The notes beneath the pieces were generated by a model, which ran no database searches, had not been told where the DNA came from, and saw only the letters and a list, made by a program, of their open reading frames with translations. Shown here in pieces: positions 12,033 to 22,261 of a DNA stretch of 64,000 nucleotides. Source of the DNA: Oscarella lobularis (Eukaryota > Porifera > Homoscleromorpha > Homosclerophorida > Oscarellidae). Position numbers and translations under genes: made by a program. Positions within the stretch are counted from its first letter, which is position 1. Every line of letters starts with the position of its first letter. The stretch spans positions 2,542,001 through 2,606,000 of the forward strand of contig NC_089176.1 in NCBI RefSeq assembly GCF_947507565.1, in the 5' to 3' direction.

Positions 12033-13181
12033 ATGCTGAAGCTGATACTTCTGCTGGTCTTTCCATTCATTGATACGGTATCAGCCATGATACAGATAAA
12101 GGATCCAGAGCTGCCGGAAGAGAGCAACGGACTTCCTTCCCTAGAAGCGAAAAGGCTCTCCGAACCGAGCTGGCTCAACTTGAATACGACACAAGTTCCG
12201 GCGATACCCTATCCCGGTCAAACGGTCACCGTCGTCACGTACGGCCTCGAGAACTACTATCATTCTCTAATGGCACCCCAATTCATCTGCCGTTATACGA
12301 GCAAGACCAATCCTACACTGAGTCTCGACTCCGACTACGCTTGTCTTCGACAACTCGAAGAGGCGCCTTGTCTCGTTATCGACTGCCCGCTCGAGAGCGT
12401 GTCGTCGTGGAACTTGAATGAACGAAGCGCCCTCGTTTCGGTTCACTTCCGAAAGAAAACCGAATTAAAATTTGTCGGAAGAGCCGGCGCCAACGAGCTG
12501 TCGTTCGTCAGCGAGTGGACGAGTTTCGAGTACGACACGATCGAAGCGATACTCGTCATATACGGCACCAGTCTGGATCTCGATCACGACCACACGGTAA
12601 AACTCGCACTAGACAACGGGGAAATATTCACCGCTCGCGCGCGACCTGAGTCCCTGAATAAAATCGTCTACAACATAAAGGACGACGTTGAGACTGTCGA
12701 CGAAGAACATCCAGCAAAAATAACGATCGAAACGACTCAAGGCGTCGTAGCCTACGGCGGCGACGAAGGCGGCGACACGGTCATCATCGAACCTCTTCTC
12801 CACGCGGCGTGCGAAAATCATAACGTCGTCAATCAACCGTGGAGAAAGGTATCGAACACGGTCATTTATCCGCGCCACTGCGATCGGAACAACGTCGGAA
12901 TACAAGCGTACGCGTGGAATCGCATCGATCCGAGTATCGGCGGTAAGTTGCCCCAATCGTGTCCCTATTATAACCGTTGCGGCACTTATTCGCCCGGTTG
13001 GTTGCGCGACGCGCTTCCCACCGAGAAAGGAATCGAGGTCGCCAATACGGTCTGTTTTCGTTGGGGCTGCAACTGTTGCGCCTATCAGACGTCCGTCAAG
13101 GTTGTCAATTGCGGCGAATTTTACGTCTATTATCTGCCGCCGCCTCCCCAATGCAATATGGCTTACTGTAGCAGTCATTGA
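12033..13181 (+). CDS. Secreted D8C-domain protein, subfamily B (copy 3)
   Basis: 382 aa, single exon, with signal peptide MLKLILLLVFPFIDTVSA. Linker (IKDPELPEESNG), then EPSWLNLNTTQVPAIPYPGQ, EAPCLVIDCPLESVSSW and FVGRAGANELSFVSEWTSFE. The D8C domain shows VNQPWRKVSN, RHCDRNN, WNRIDPSIGGKLPQSCP, RCGTYSPGWLRD, CFRWGCNCCAYQ, VKVVNCGEFYVYYLPPPP and NMAYCSSH. Subfamily B differs from A in the signal peptide, the CFRWG motif and the NMAYC end. It is the most divergent B member and uses SIGG like subfamily A where other B members have KIGG. Predicted soluble and extracellular. Confidence 0.87.
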   Translation: MLKLILLLVFPFIDTVSAMIQIKDPELPEESNGLPSLEAKRLSEPSWLNLNTTQVPAIPYPGQTVTVVTYGLENYYHSLMAPQFICRYTSKTNPTLSLDSDYACLRQLEEAPCLVIDCPLESVSSWNLNERSALVSVHFRKKTELKFVGRAGANELSFVSEWTSFEYDTIEAILVIYGTSLDLDHDHTVKLALDNGEIFTARARPESLNKIVYNIKDDVETVDEEHPAKITIETTQGVVAYGGDEGGDTVIIEPLLHAACENHNVVNQPWRKVSNTVIYPRHCDRNNVGIQAYAWNRIDPSIGGKLPQSCPYYNRCGTYSPGWLRDALPTEKGIEVANTVCFRWGCNCCAYQTSVKVVNCGEFYVYYLPPPPQCNMAYCSSH

Positions 13182-14329
13182 GAAGGAGGTTCGCCGCTCA
13201 AGAAACTGACGTTCCTTACGTATGACTAACTGTACTTTAGCTAGCTTGTTTGTTTGTTTGCTTGCTGATAGAACCGCTACCACCATTAGAAATTGAATAG
13301 TCCTCGTGATGATGCTCTTAGCTATAGGAGGACTCGTTCTGACTATGCTGTGACGGTCATGGAATTTACATGAGGGCTAAGCTATTGTATGTATGTCTTC
13401 TTGTGGTTTCCTTATAGCTGGTTACAAAATGAAAGAGGTGTCTTTCTCCGTCTACTTTCGGCTAGGGGACTCCTAGGTGTAACCATGGTGTAATAAGGTC
13501 TTTCAAGTTGATATCTTCGTGTCTTTCCTTTCTCATCAATTCTAAGGATTTCAGTCGCTTTATGCAGTTGATGAGCTGAGACAGGGTCAAAGGATGTCCG
13601 AGTTTTGTCTTTTCCAACTGGACACGCTACCCGGAATTAAGAAAGAAAGCGCGTTCAGGGAATCTTCTCGACGTGATTCTTCGCTTCGGAAAAACGGAGT
13701 GGAACGAGAAAGGACTGATTGAGGCTCGCGGTGCGCCTCGTGAACCGCATTCCTTCGATACAGCAGAACAAACGGTTCTTCCATGTCGCCAACGCAATGA
13801 AAAGCATTGATACAGCTCCTCTAACCTTTTCGGTACGCGGTAAGCTCGGGTTGAAGATTGAGGCGACGGCCATGTTGATCTCGTATCCGGGGATGGCGCA
13901 TTCTTACGACCACGAGTGTATCTGCTTCCATCAACTCTTCCATCAGAGATTAAGTAGGAGAGGGATGCGTAACTCGCGCTATCACGTGACGTTTCTTGGT
14001 ACCCACCTACACTACCTACACTAGACTTAATCTCTGCTTCCATCATAGATATATGAGAGATATATATGAGAGATATCTATGGGATCATAGAGAATATGTG
14101 CTATGGCTAGCGTACTATGCCAAAAATACGTCATCAAGCGTGCGCTTTGTCTAATCAATATTTGTCATGTTGATCGTGTATTGTTCTAATAATAGGTCGT
14201 GTTTGCAGCACGTTTGCATCATGTTTGATGTCATGTTTGATGCTCACACCATATAGTCATGCAGAAAGTGCAGATGGTCATACGCACATCGCAGTTTGGT
14301 ACAGTGTGATCGTTTTTTAGTAAGAAAGA
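13182..14329. other. Array spacer after D8C copy 3
   Basis: No intact gene. It contains the 3' repeat found behind the other B genes (key motif GAGGCGACGGCCATGTTGAT near 13860), also present near 20612, 25365, 30970, 35200 and in altered form near 44397. A short TATATGAGAGA-type repeat sits at 14047-14085. Confidence 0.5.
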
Positions 14330-14768
14330 AAGACGTCGGAGACCTTTGCAGAATAAGCATTACTTCCAGCTGTACAAAGTATAGTTAGTATACAGTCTTG
14401 CAAGACCCTTCAAAGAGTTTGAGCGGTTCACCTTTTATCATAGGTATTTCCCACATCGGAGTTTGGTACAGTGTGATCGTTTAGCTAAGTAACGAAGAAA
14501 AACGGTTTGCGGGCATCCCTGAAAAAGACAATGCCAGCCATCGTGGCGGGTCCAACTTCCTTTTATGAATATACGATCACCACCTGCCAGACACACCGAA
14601 GGCCAAATCTCTTTCATTCATCGCACTGGCGGGTCCGGTCACGTCACCTCATAGCTTCCACCAACACACCTGCAGCTGCCAAGAATTGTCCCCTTGAATT
14701 ATTTGCATGAGTGTCTAAAGCATGCACTTCGCCGTCATAACTTCACTTCCTCCATCCGTCAGACCCTA

Positions 14769-14776
14769 CATAAAAG
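14769..14776 (+). promoter_or_regulatory. TATA box of D8C copy 4
   Basis: CATAAAAG within CCCTACATAAAAGAGGCTGC, about 55-60 bases before the start codon. The same block is found in reverse before subfamily A copies 5, 7, 9 and 11, and in variant form before copy 2, which supports a core promoter. Confidence 0.6.
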
Positions 14777-14830
14777 AGGCTGCGGACAGCACTTACCACA
14801 GTCACCAACGCATTGTTGCAACTTGCAAGC

Positions 14831-15979
14831 ATGATGCTGCCAGCCGCGCTCGTCTTTCTATTCGCTGCTCCAATATCAGCCATGGCCCCGGTACCGATAA
14901 CAACACCGCAGGAGGGCAAATACGAGCCACTGAGTCTAAAAGACTACACCGCGGAGCCGGGCTGGCTCAACTTGAACATGTCGCGAGTGCCGTCAATACC
15001 ATTTCCCAATGAAACAGTCTCCGTTGTCGTATTCTCTCTCGGTAAATATTATCATAAACTGATGAGACCCCAGTTTGTGTGTCGCTTCACGAGCAAGACG
15101 AATCCATCGCGGACGTTCGTCTCCGATTACGCTCGACTCCGACCAATCGCGAAGGGGGACCCGTGTTTCGACATCGACTGCCCGTTACAGAACGTCACGT
15201 CGTGGAAGATCAAAGAACGAACGGCCGTCGTTTCTGTTCTGTATCGATCGAAACTCGAACTGAAATTCATTGGGAAAGAAGGCGACAACATGCTGACGTT
15301 CATCGACGCGTGGACGAGTTTTGAATACGACACGAACGCGGGAACTATTCTCCTTCGCGGGGAAAGTCTCAATCCCGATCACGAGCACTCCGCCAAGTTC
15401 GTACTAGAGAATGGTAATGCATTCACTGTTCTAGCAAGGCCAACATCACTCAGTGAAATAACCTTTAACTTGACCGAAAACGTTGAGGATCTCAAAGAAA
15501 ATGTTTCTGCTCAGATAAAACTCTTTACGACACAAGGGTTGGTGCCGTACGACGGTGACGAAGGAGGTGACACGGTCATTCTCGAGTCGCCTGTCGTACA
15601 CGAGGCTTGCGATAACTATAATTTGGTTAACCAGCCGTGGAGAAAAGTATCAAATACCGTTCAATCTCAATACTACTGCGACAACAAGAACGTAGGAGTT
15701 TTAGCCAACGGATGGAATCGCTTTGATTCATCCATTGGCGGCCGACTGCCTCAATCGTGTCCACCAACATATCGTTGCAGTACCCTTGCGACCGGATGGC
15801 TGCGTGATCCTCCTCCCACCGAGAAAGGAATTGAAGTGGCAAACACGGTTTGCTACCACTGGAGCAGCAACTGCTGCAACTGGCAATCGGCAGTTAAAGT
15901 TGTCAATTGCGGCGAATTCTTCGTCTATCATCTGCCCGCGCCTCCTATCTGCGCTTTGGCCTATTGTGGTGATGCCTAA
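14831..15979 (+). CDS. Secreted D8C-domain protein, subfamily A (copy 4)
   Basis: 382 aa, single exon. The start at 14831 gives signal peptide MMLPAALVFLFAAPISA. The linker is PVPITTPQEGKYEPLSLKD, then EPGWLNLNMSRVPSIPFPNE (two changes from the usual PYPGQ). The D8C domain has VNQPWRKVSN, YYCDNKNVGVLANGWNR, FDSSIGGRLPQSCP, RCSTLATGWLRD, CYHWSSNCCNWQS, VKVVNCGEFFVYHLPAPP and ALAYCGDA. It lies on the plus strand, unlike most A genes, and forms the left arm of a large inverted repeat with copy 5. Its 3' flank matches the region between copies 1 and 2 in inverted form, so it probably arose by inversion-duplication. Confidence 0.88.
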   Translation: MMLPAALVFLFAAPISAMAPVPITTPQEGKYEPLSLKDYTAEPGWLNLNMSRVPSIPFPNETVSVVVFSLGKYYHKLMRPQFVCRFTSKTNPSRTFVSDYARLRPIAKGDPCFDIDCPLQNVTSWKIKERTAVVSVLYRSKLELKFIGKEGDNMLTFIDAWTSFEYDTNAGTILLRGESLNPDHEHSAKFVLENGNAFTVLARPTSLSEITFNLTENVEDLKENVSAQIKLFTTQGLVPYDGDEGGDTVILESPVVHEACDNYNLVNQPWRKVSNTVQSQYYCDNKNVGVLANGWNRFDSSIGGRLPQSCPPTYRCSTLATGWLRDPPPTEKGIEVANTVCYHWSSNCCNWQSAVKVVNCGEFFVYHLPAPPICALAYCGDA

Positions 15980-16737
15980 AAGAAAGGCGCGCTCAACTTT
16001 GACTTACAACAGACTAGATTGATGTGGCTGCTGTTTAGTTTCTCTTTGGTTGCACGTGTTGCTTTAAAATTCCTCTTACTCAAAGTAAAAGATCTATAGC
16101 TGTTTAAATTTCACCTCAGCCAAGCACAGCCAATTTTTCCGACAGTGATACAACAGCTGTAGGGTCTATAAGCTAGCGGTACTGTTAGGCGAGAGCCACT
16201 TCTAAGGAAAGACAGAGACATCAAAATTGCTGAGCGCAAGAGATAGACATATCTATGCTTCCATATACAGATAGATGTTTACAGTATCCGCAGAAAAGAG
16301 AGCTCGCTCGACATTCATTAGATGTCCATGAATCGTAGTGTTATAATTCCTTTTCACCACTCCCTTTGCATGTGCCTAAAATGCGAAAATGGCAAACGGA
16401 CGCCAAAATTTGCAGCTGCTGGAGCTTATAAGTCGTTTGCTATCACTGGGCCAACAACTGCTGCAACTGGCAATAGCCTACGGTTGTTAGTTGCGACGAA
16501 TTCTTAGTCTATTATCCACCCCCGCCTCCTGCCTGCAGTTTGGCCTATCGTGACTGAGAATTGACAATCAACAAACGTCTCTGTCTTTCCTTATGTGTGG
16601 CTGGTTGCGCGTAGTCATACTGTAGTCTATTTGAACAGACATTCTAAAACAACACCACGTGCAACCAAAGAGAAACTAAAGAGCAGCTAGCCACATCAAT
16701 CTATAGTCTGTTGAAAGTCAAAGTTGAACGCCTTTCT
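15980..16737. other. Spacer of the copy 4/5 inverted repeat
   Basis: It holds the inverted copy of the 9582-9911 spacer (to about 16230), the common CACTCCCTTTGCATGTGCC repeat near 16361, and a decayed D8C tail (see the pseudogene at 16438-16557). No intact gene. Confidence 0.55.
16438..16557 (+). pseudogene. Decayed D8C C-terminal fragment
   Basis: In frame it reads YHWANNCCNWQ, a stop codon, then a region matching VVNCGEFLVYY (here VVSCDEFLVYYPPPPPACSLAY) and a terminal stop. It is a relic of the last ~40 codons of a subfamily A gene with an internal stop and a changed Cys. Similar relics lie at 31205-31290 and 35424-35518. Confidence 0.7.
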
Positions 16738-17901
16738 TTAGGCATCGCCACAATAGGCGGAATTGCAGACCGGAACGCTGGGCAGATAATAGACGAGGAA
16801 CGGGCCGCAATTGATGACTTTCACCGTTGATGAATGGTAACAACAGTTGCTGCTCCTGTGCCAGCAAACTACGTTCGACACTTCAACTCCTTTCTTGGTA
16901 GGAGGAGCGTTGCGCAGCCATCCGGTATAAGAGGCACCACAACGCTGTATTGGTGGACACTCTTGAGGAAGTCGACCGCCGATGGACGGAGCGATGCGAT
17001 TCCACCCAGAACGGTGAACTCCTTGTGTGTCACTGTTGTCGCAGTGAAGAGGAGATTGGACTTGATTCGATACTTTTCTCCACGGCTGGTCAACCACACG
17101 ATGGGTTTTGCATGCCACGTGTTTGACAGGTGACTCAAGAACGACCGTGTCGCTCCCTTTATCGCCGTCGTAGGGCACTAGTCCTTGCGTTGTGAAAAGC
17201 GTTATCCGAGCAGAAACCTCTTCTTTCAGATTGTCGACGTGTTTGCTCAAGTTAAAGGTTATTTCGTCGAGTGATGCTGGCCTTGCTAGAACGGTGAATG
17301 TTTGGCCATTTTCGAGCGCAAACTTAGCCGAATGCTTGTGATCGGGATTGAGACTTTGCCCGCGAATGAGTATGGTTGCCTCGAGTGTATTATATTCAAA
17401 ACTCGTCCATGAGTCCAAAAATGTCAACGTGTCGTCGCCCTCTTTTCCAATGTATTTCAGTTCGAGTTTCGATCGATACAGAACGGAAACGACGGCCGTT
17501 CGTTCTTTGATCTTCCACGAAGCGACGCTCTGTAACGGACAGTCGATGACGAAACACGGGTCCCCCTTCGCGATTGGTCGGAGTCGAGCGTAATCGGAGA
17601 CGAACGTCTGCGATGGATTCGTCTTGCTCGTGAAGCGACACACAAACTGGGGACTCATCAGTTTATGATAATAGTTACTGAGAGAGAATACGGCAACGGA
17701 GACTGTTTGACCGGGATACGGTATTGACGGCACTCGCGATATGTTCAAGTTGAGCCAGCCCGGCTCCTCGGTGAAGCCTATTAGACTCAGTGGCTCGTAT
17801 TTGCCCTCCTGCGGCGGCGGCGACGGTGTTGTTATCGGTAACGGGGCCATGGCTGATATTGGAGCAGCGAATAGAAAGACGAGCGCGGCTGGCAGCATCA
17901 T
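16738..17901 (-). CDS. Secreted D8C-domain protein, subfamily A (copy 5)
   Basis: 387 aa, single exon, start at 17901 (MMLPAALVFLFAAPISA). It has the longest linker of the set (PLPITTPSPPPQEGKYEP). The N-region includes EPGWLNLNISRVPSIPYPGQ and DPCFVIDCPLQSVASW. The D8C domain has VDQPWRKVSN, HCDNSDTQGVHRSGWNR, IAPSIGGRLPQECPP, RCGASYTGWLRN, CWHRSSNCCYHSSTVKVINCG and CNSAYCGDA. Relative to copies 1, 2 and 4 it has CWHRSS in place of CYHWS. Right arm of the large inverted repeat; divergent partner of copy 6. TATA-like CATAAAAG on the minus strand at 17956-17963. Confidence 0.88.
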   Translation of the reverse strand: MMLPAALVFLFAAPISAMAPLPITTPSPPPQEGKYEPLSLIGFTEEPGWLNLNISRVPSIPYPGQTVSVAVFSLSNYYHKLMSPQFVCRFTSKTNPSQTFVSDYARLRPIAKGDPCFVIDCPLQSVASWKIKERTAVVSVLYRSKLELKYIGKEGDDTLTFLDSWTSFEYNTLEATILIRGQSLNPDHKHSAKFALENGQTFTVLARPASLDEITFNLSKHVDNLKEEVSARITLFTTQGLVPYDGDKGSDTVVLESPVKHVACKTHRVVDQPWRKVSNQVQSPLHCDNSDTQGVHRSGWNRIAPSIGGRLPQECPPIQRCGASYTGWLRNAPPTKKGVEVSNVVCWHRSSNCCYHSSTVKVINCGPFLVYYLPSVPVCNSAYCGDA

Positions 17902-19079
17902 GCTTGCAAGTTGCAACAATGCGTTGGTGACTGTGGTAAGTGCTGTCCGCAGCCTCTTTTATGTAGGATCTGACGGATGGAGGAAGTGAAGTCATAACGG
18001 CGCGAAGCGCATGCTTTAAACATTCAGGAGTGTCGCAAATAAATTCAAAGGGGAGTCGGACAATTTTTGGCAGCTGCAGGTGTGTTGGTGGAAGCTATGA
18101 GGTGACGTGACCGAACCCGCCAGTGCGATGAATGAAAGAGATTTGGCCTTCGGTGTGTCTGGCAGGTGGTGATCGTATATTCAAAAAAGGAAGTTGGACC
18201 CGCCACGATGGCTGGCATAGTCTTTTTCAGGGATGCCCGCAAACCGTTTTTCTTCGTTACTTAGACGATCACACTGTACCAAACTGCGATGTGGGAAATA
18301 CCTATGATAAAAGGTGAACCGCTCAAACTCTTCGAAGGGTCTTGCAAGACTGTATGTCAATTTCTCTACGCTATGCCTAGATGATTACGCTTTGTATCCG
18401 CACTGTCCTTCAGCCTAAAGCTCACATTACTAATGTATACCAACTATACTTTTAAAGCTGGAAGTAATGCTTATTCTGCAAAGGTCTCCGACGTTTTTCT
18501 TCATTACCTAAACCATCACACTGCACCTGGGGTGTTACACGATCAACGGCACTGGTAGTAACTGACCAAAGTTGAAACTCTTCGGAGGAACCGGCTTGTA
18601 AGACTATATGTCAAATTTCGCGCTATTTTTCTACGCCATAGAGAGCGAATATGATTGCGCTTTGTCTGCACATATGGCTATCCTTCAGCCTACATGGCGC
18701 GAGCATGCACATTACTAATGCATACTAACTATACTGTATATAGCATCCCCACTGCAAACGAATGAAGATTCTGATTTGTGGTCAGCGCTTCATCCCTAAG
18801 AACTGATTAATCGGGAAAAAATAATAACAATAATAATATTTATTACAGTCAAAAGTCGTTCAATCAAGCTGGAACCACCGCAGGGAGACAATTCGGGTAA
18901 AGCGAACAAATACAGCTGGAAGTAATGCTTATTCTGCAAAGGATCTAAAAACATCGACACAGGATACCAAAGAGGAACTGATGTCAGCTTCCTGGGGACA
19001 AGACTAATATATAAGAGACATCCACTGACAGGGCAACAGCCACTTCTCTTTTCACACAGTCAGGCAGAAGAACTCGACT
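17902..19079. promoter_or_regulatory. Shared divergent promoter region, D8C copies 5 and 6
   Basis: About 1.18 kb. Copy 5 TATA on the minus strand is at 17956-17963; copy 6 TATA (TATATAAG) is at 19008-19015, and the B-type dyad block (AGGAACTGATGTCAGCTTCC) at 18973-18993. A repeated unit (GGAAGTAATGCTTATTCTGC) occurs near 18462 and 18920. No other gene. Confidence 0.5.
18973..18993 (+). promoter_or_regulatory. Conserved dyad element before a B gene TATA (copy 6; also copies 3, 8, 10, 12)
   Basis: AGGAACTGATGTCAGCTTCC lies about 15-35 bases before the TATA box. Its halves, AGGAACTGA and TCAGCTTCCT, form an imperfect dyad. Equivalent sites: 11922-11942 (weakest), 23694-23714, 33422-33442 and 42464-42484. 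Position and conservation suggest a transcription factor site shared by all B genes. Confidence 0.5.
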
Positions 19080-20195
19080 ATGCTGAAGCCGATACTTCTG
19101 CTCGTCTTTCCATTCATCCATACGGTATCAGCCATGACTCCTCCTCTCCTAGAAGCGGATAGTCTTTCCGAACCGAGCTGGCTCAACTTGAATACGACCC
19201 GAGTTCCAGCGATACCCCATCCCGGTCAAACGGTCACCGTCGTCACGTACGGCCTCGACAACTACTTTCATTCTCTAATGACTCCTCAATTCACCTGCCG
19301 CTTTACGAGTAAGAGCGATCGTGGGCTGATTGTCAACACCGACTACGCTCGTCTTCGAAAGCTCGAAGACGACGATCCTTGTCTCGTTATCGACTGCCCG
19401 CTCGAGAGCGTGGCGTCGTGGGAGTTCGATGAACGAACAGCCCTCGTTTCAGTTCTCTTCCGAAAGAAAACAGGATTAAAATTTGTCGGATTTAAAGGCG
19501 CGAACGAAATCTCGTTCATTAGCGAGTGGACGTGTTACGAATACGACACGATCAAAGCGATAATCGTCATATACGGCATCAGTCTGGATCCCGAATACGA
19601 CCACACGATAATACTCACACTAGACAACGGGCAAAAAATCACCGCTTGCGCGCGACCCAAGACCCTGACTAAAATCGTTTACAACCTAAAGGACGACATT
19701 CAAACTCTAGAAGAAGAACACATGGCAAGCATAAGAATTGAAACAACGCAAGGCATCATAGTCTACCGCGGCGACAAAGGCGACTCGGTCGTCCTCCAAC
19801 CTCTGCTCCACGCGGCATGCCACCCAGACAATCATAAGGTCGTCGATCAACCGTGGAGAAAGATATCGAACACGGCCACTTATCCGCGCTACTGCGATCA
19901 GAGAAGCGTAGGAATAAGAGCGCACGGGTGGAATCGCATTGATCCGAAAATCGGCGGCAATATGCCCCAATCGTGTCCGTCTTATAACCGTTGCGGCACG
20001 TATGGGCCCGGTTGGTTGCGCGACCCGCTTCCCACCGAGAAAGGAATGGAGATGGCCAATACGGTCTGTTTTCGTTGGAACTGCTACTGTTGCAACTACA
20101 AGACGCCGATCAAGGTCATCAATTGCGGCGAATTTTACGTCTATTGGCTGCCACCGCCTCCCAGATGCGATATGGCTTATTGCGGCAATCATTGA
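19080..20195 (+). CDS. Secreted D8C-domain protein, subfamily B (copy 6)
   Basis: 371 aa, single exon, signal peptide MLKPILLLVFPFIHTVSA and a very short linker (MTPPLLEADS). Then EPSWLNLNTTRVPAIPHPGQ, DDPCLVIDCPLESVASWEFD and GANEISFISEWTCYEYD. It has an additional Cys (WTCYE) shared only with copy 8. The D8C domain has VDQPWRKISN, RYCDQRSVGIRAHGWNR, IDPKIGGNMPQSCP, RCGTYGPGWLRD, CFRWNCYCCNYK, IKVINCGEFYVYWLPPPP and DMAYCGNH. It is near-identical to copy 8, so the 5/6 and 7/8 modules are a recent block duplication. Confidence 0.88.
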   Translation: MLKPILLLVFPFIHTVSAMTPPLLEADSLSEPSWLNLNTTRVPAIPHPGQTVTVVTYGLDNYFHSLMTPQFTCRFTSKSDRGLIVNTDYARLRKLEDDDPCLVIDCPLESVASWEFDERTALVSVLFRKKTGLKFVGFKGANEISFISEWTCYEYDTIKAIIVIYGISLDPEYDHTIILTLDNGQKITACARPKTLTKIVYNLKDDIQTLEEEHMASIRIETTQGIIVYRGDKGDSVVLQPLLHAACHPDNHKVVDQPWRKISNTATYPRYCDQRSVGIRAHGWNRIDPKIGGNMPQSCPSYNRCGTYGPGWLRDPLPTEKGMEMANTVCFRWNCYCCNYKTPIKVINCGEFYVYWLPPPPRCDMAYCGNH

Positions 20196-21106
20196 GAAGG
20201 AGGTTCGCGCCGCTCAAGAAACTGAACGACTTAGTCTAGCTTGCTTGTTTGCTTGCCAATGTTACCATTAGAAATTGAATTAGTGCTCGTGATGATGATG
20301 CTCCTTTTGACTATGCTGTGACGGTCATGGTATTTACATGAGGGGTAAGTATGTCTTCTTGCATGTGGTTTTCTTATGGAGCTGGTCTCCGTATATTCTC
20401 GGCTATAGGGAACTCCTAACTCAGGTACTGCAAGGGTGATACCTTCCTTGCCTTTCCTTGCTCATCGATCTCAAGGATTTCAGTCGCTTTATGACTCGAG
20501 TGTGAGGCTCGCGGTGCGCCTCGTGAATCGCATTTCTTCGGTACAGCACATGTCAATGAAAAGCATCGACACGGCTCCTCTATCCTTTTTCGGGGCGCGG
20601 TTGAAGACTGAGGCGGCGACGGCCATGTTGATCTTGTATCCGGGGATGCATTCTCCTCTTATATCTAAGCCTTCCATCTATGTTTCCATATATAGATAGC
20701 AGTGTACAGTATCTACAGACAAGAGAGCTGCATTAGGTAGTGTTCAAATTCCTTTCCCTTTGCACGTGCCTAAAGGTAGGCGGGCACTGCCATTTGAGCT
20801 ACATGTATTGCGGCGATGCTTGAGGGTCGACATATAAAAAAACGTTCAGAATTATGTGCTATGCTTTTCTTCTTTTTCTGTTGGTCTCGTGCTGCTATCT
20901 CCTGTACTCATGCAGCAGTTTTGATATCTTTGTCTTTCCTTATGTGGCTCGTACGTTGCGCGTACAGTAGTCATAGTCTACTTGAACAGGTATATTGTGA
21001 GTAAGAGGGATTCTAAAACAACACCACGTGCAACCAAAGAGAAACTAAAGAGCAGCTAGCCACATCAATCTATAGTCTGTTGAAAGTCAAAGTTGAACGC
21101 CTTTCT
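20196..21106. other. Convergent spacer, D8C copies 6 and 7
   Basis: No intact gene. It contains the common 3' repeat (near 20612) and a short decayed D8C tail at about 20788-20823 that ends TATTGCGGCGATGCTTGA (the YCGDA stop). The subfamily A 3' flank follows. Confidence 0.5.
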
Positions 21107-22261
21107 TTAGGCATCGCCACAATAGGCGGAATTGCAGTACGAAACGCTGGGCAGATAATAGACTAAGAACCTGCCGCAATTGACGATTTTTACCGAACTT
21201 TTCCAATAGCAACAGTTGCTGCCCCAGTGGTAGCAAACTGTCTTCGCCACTTCAACTCCTTTCTGGGTAGGAGGAGCATCGCGCAGCCATCCGGTCGCAG
21301 CGGTACTACAACGCCATACTGGTGGACACTCTTGAGGAAGTCGACCGCCGATGGACGAATCGAAGCGATTCCACGCATTAAATTGAACTCCTAAGTCACG
21401 GTTGTCGCAGCGAATAGGAGACCGGACTGTATTCGATACTTTTCTCCACTGCTGGTCAACCACACGATACTTTTTGCATGCCTCGTGTCTGATAGATGAC
21501 TCAAGAACGACCGTGTCACCTCCTTTATCGCCGTCGTAAGGCACTAGTCCTTGCGTCGTGAAAAGCGTTATCTTAGCAGAAACCTTTCCGTCAAGATCTT
21601 CGGTGGGTTGGCTCAAATTAAAGGTTATTTCGTCGAGTGATGATGGCCTTGCTAGAGCGGTGAATGTGCTGCCATTTTCGAGCGCAAACTTAGCAGAATG
21701 CACGTGATCGGGATTGAGACTTTGACCGCGAATGAGTATGGTTGCCTCGGTTGTATTATATTCAAAACTCGTCCATAAGTCTGCAAATGTCACCGTGTCG
21801 TCGCCCTCTTTTCCAATGTATTTCAGTTCGAGTTTCGATCGATACAGAACGGAAACAACGGCCGTTCGCTCTTTGATCTTCCACGAAGCGACGCTCTCTA
21901 ACGGACAGTCGATGACGAAACACGGGTCCCCCTTCGCGATTGGTCGGAGTCGAGCGTAATCGGAGACGAACGTCTGCGATGGATTCGTCTTGCTCGTGAA
22001 GCGACACACAAACTGGGGACTCATCAGTTTATGATAATAGTCACCGAGAGAGAATACGACAACGGAGACTGTTTCATTGGGAAATGGTATTGACGGCACT
22101 CGCGACATGTTCAAGTTGAGCCAGCCGGGCTCCGCGGTGTAGCCTATTAGACTCAGTGGCTCGTATTTGCCCTCCGGCGGCGACGACGGTGTTGTCTGTT
22201 TCGGGCTCATGGCTGATATCGAAGCAGCGAATAGAAAGACGAGCGCGGCTGGCAGCATCAT
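21107..22261 (-). CDS. Secreted D8C-domain protein, subfamily A (copy 7)
   Basis: 384 aa, single exon, ATG at 22261 with signal peptide MMLPAALVFLFAASISA. Linker SPKQTTPSSPPEGKYEPLS, then EPGWLNLNMSRVPSIPFPNE. The D8C domain has VDQQWRKVSN, IRCDNRDLGVQFNAWNR, FDSSIGGRLPQECPP, RCSTAATGWLRD, CYHWGSNCCYWKSSVKIVNCG and CNSAYCGDA. It mixes features of copies 4 (PFPNE, FDSS) and 5 (QECPP, CNSAYC), consistent with exchange between paralogues. Divergent partner of copy 8; TATA-like CATAAAAG on the minus strand at 22316-22323. Confidence 0.88.
   Translation of the reverse strand: MMLPAALVFLFAASISAMSPKQTTPSSPPEGKYEPLSLIGYTAEPGWLNLNMSRVPSIPFPNETVSVVVFSLGDYYHKLMSPQFVCRFTSKTNPSQTFVSDYARLRPIAKGDPCFVIDCPLESVASWKIKERTAVVSVLYRSKLELKYIGKEGDDTVTFADLWTSFEYNTTEATILIRGQSLNPDHVHSAKFALENGSTFTALARPSSLDEITFNLSQPTEDLDGKVSAKITLFTTQGLVPYDGDKGGDTVVLESSIRHEACKKYRVVDQQWRKVSNTVRSPIRCDNRDLGVQFNAWNRFDSSIGGRLPQECPPVWRCSTAATGWLRDAPPTQKGVEVAKTVCYHWGSNCCYWKSSVKIVNCGRFLVYYLPSVSYCNSAYCGDA

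Larger units (their letters stand above)
14330..18510. repeat. Large inverted repeat: arms about 1.65-1.75 kb carrying D8C copies 4 and 5
   Basis: The left arm (about 14330-15980) and right arm (about 16735-18510) are reverse complements over the whole gene, its promoter and several hundred bases upstream. Anchors include GCAGAATAAGCATTACTTCC (left) opposite GGAAGTAATGCTTATTCTGC (right), and CATCGTGGCGGGTCCAACTT (left) opposite AAGTTGGACCCGCCACGATG (right). The spacer is about 750 bases. Percent identity was not computed. Confidence 0.75.

Noticed and set aside
12609-13286. 225-codon minus-strand open frame
   Set aside because: Antisense shadow of D8C copy 3. Similar long antisense frames occur at the same place in copies 6, 8 and 12, caused by codon bias of the sense gene.
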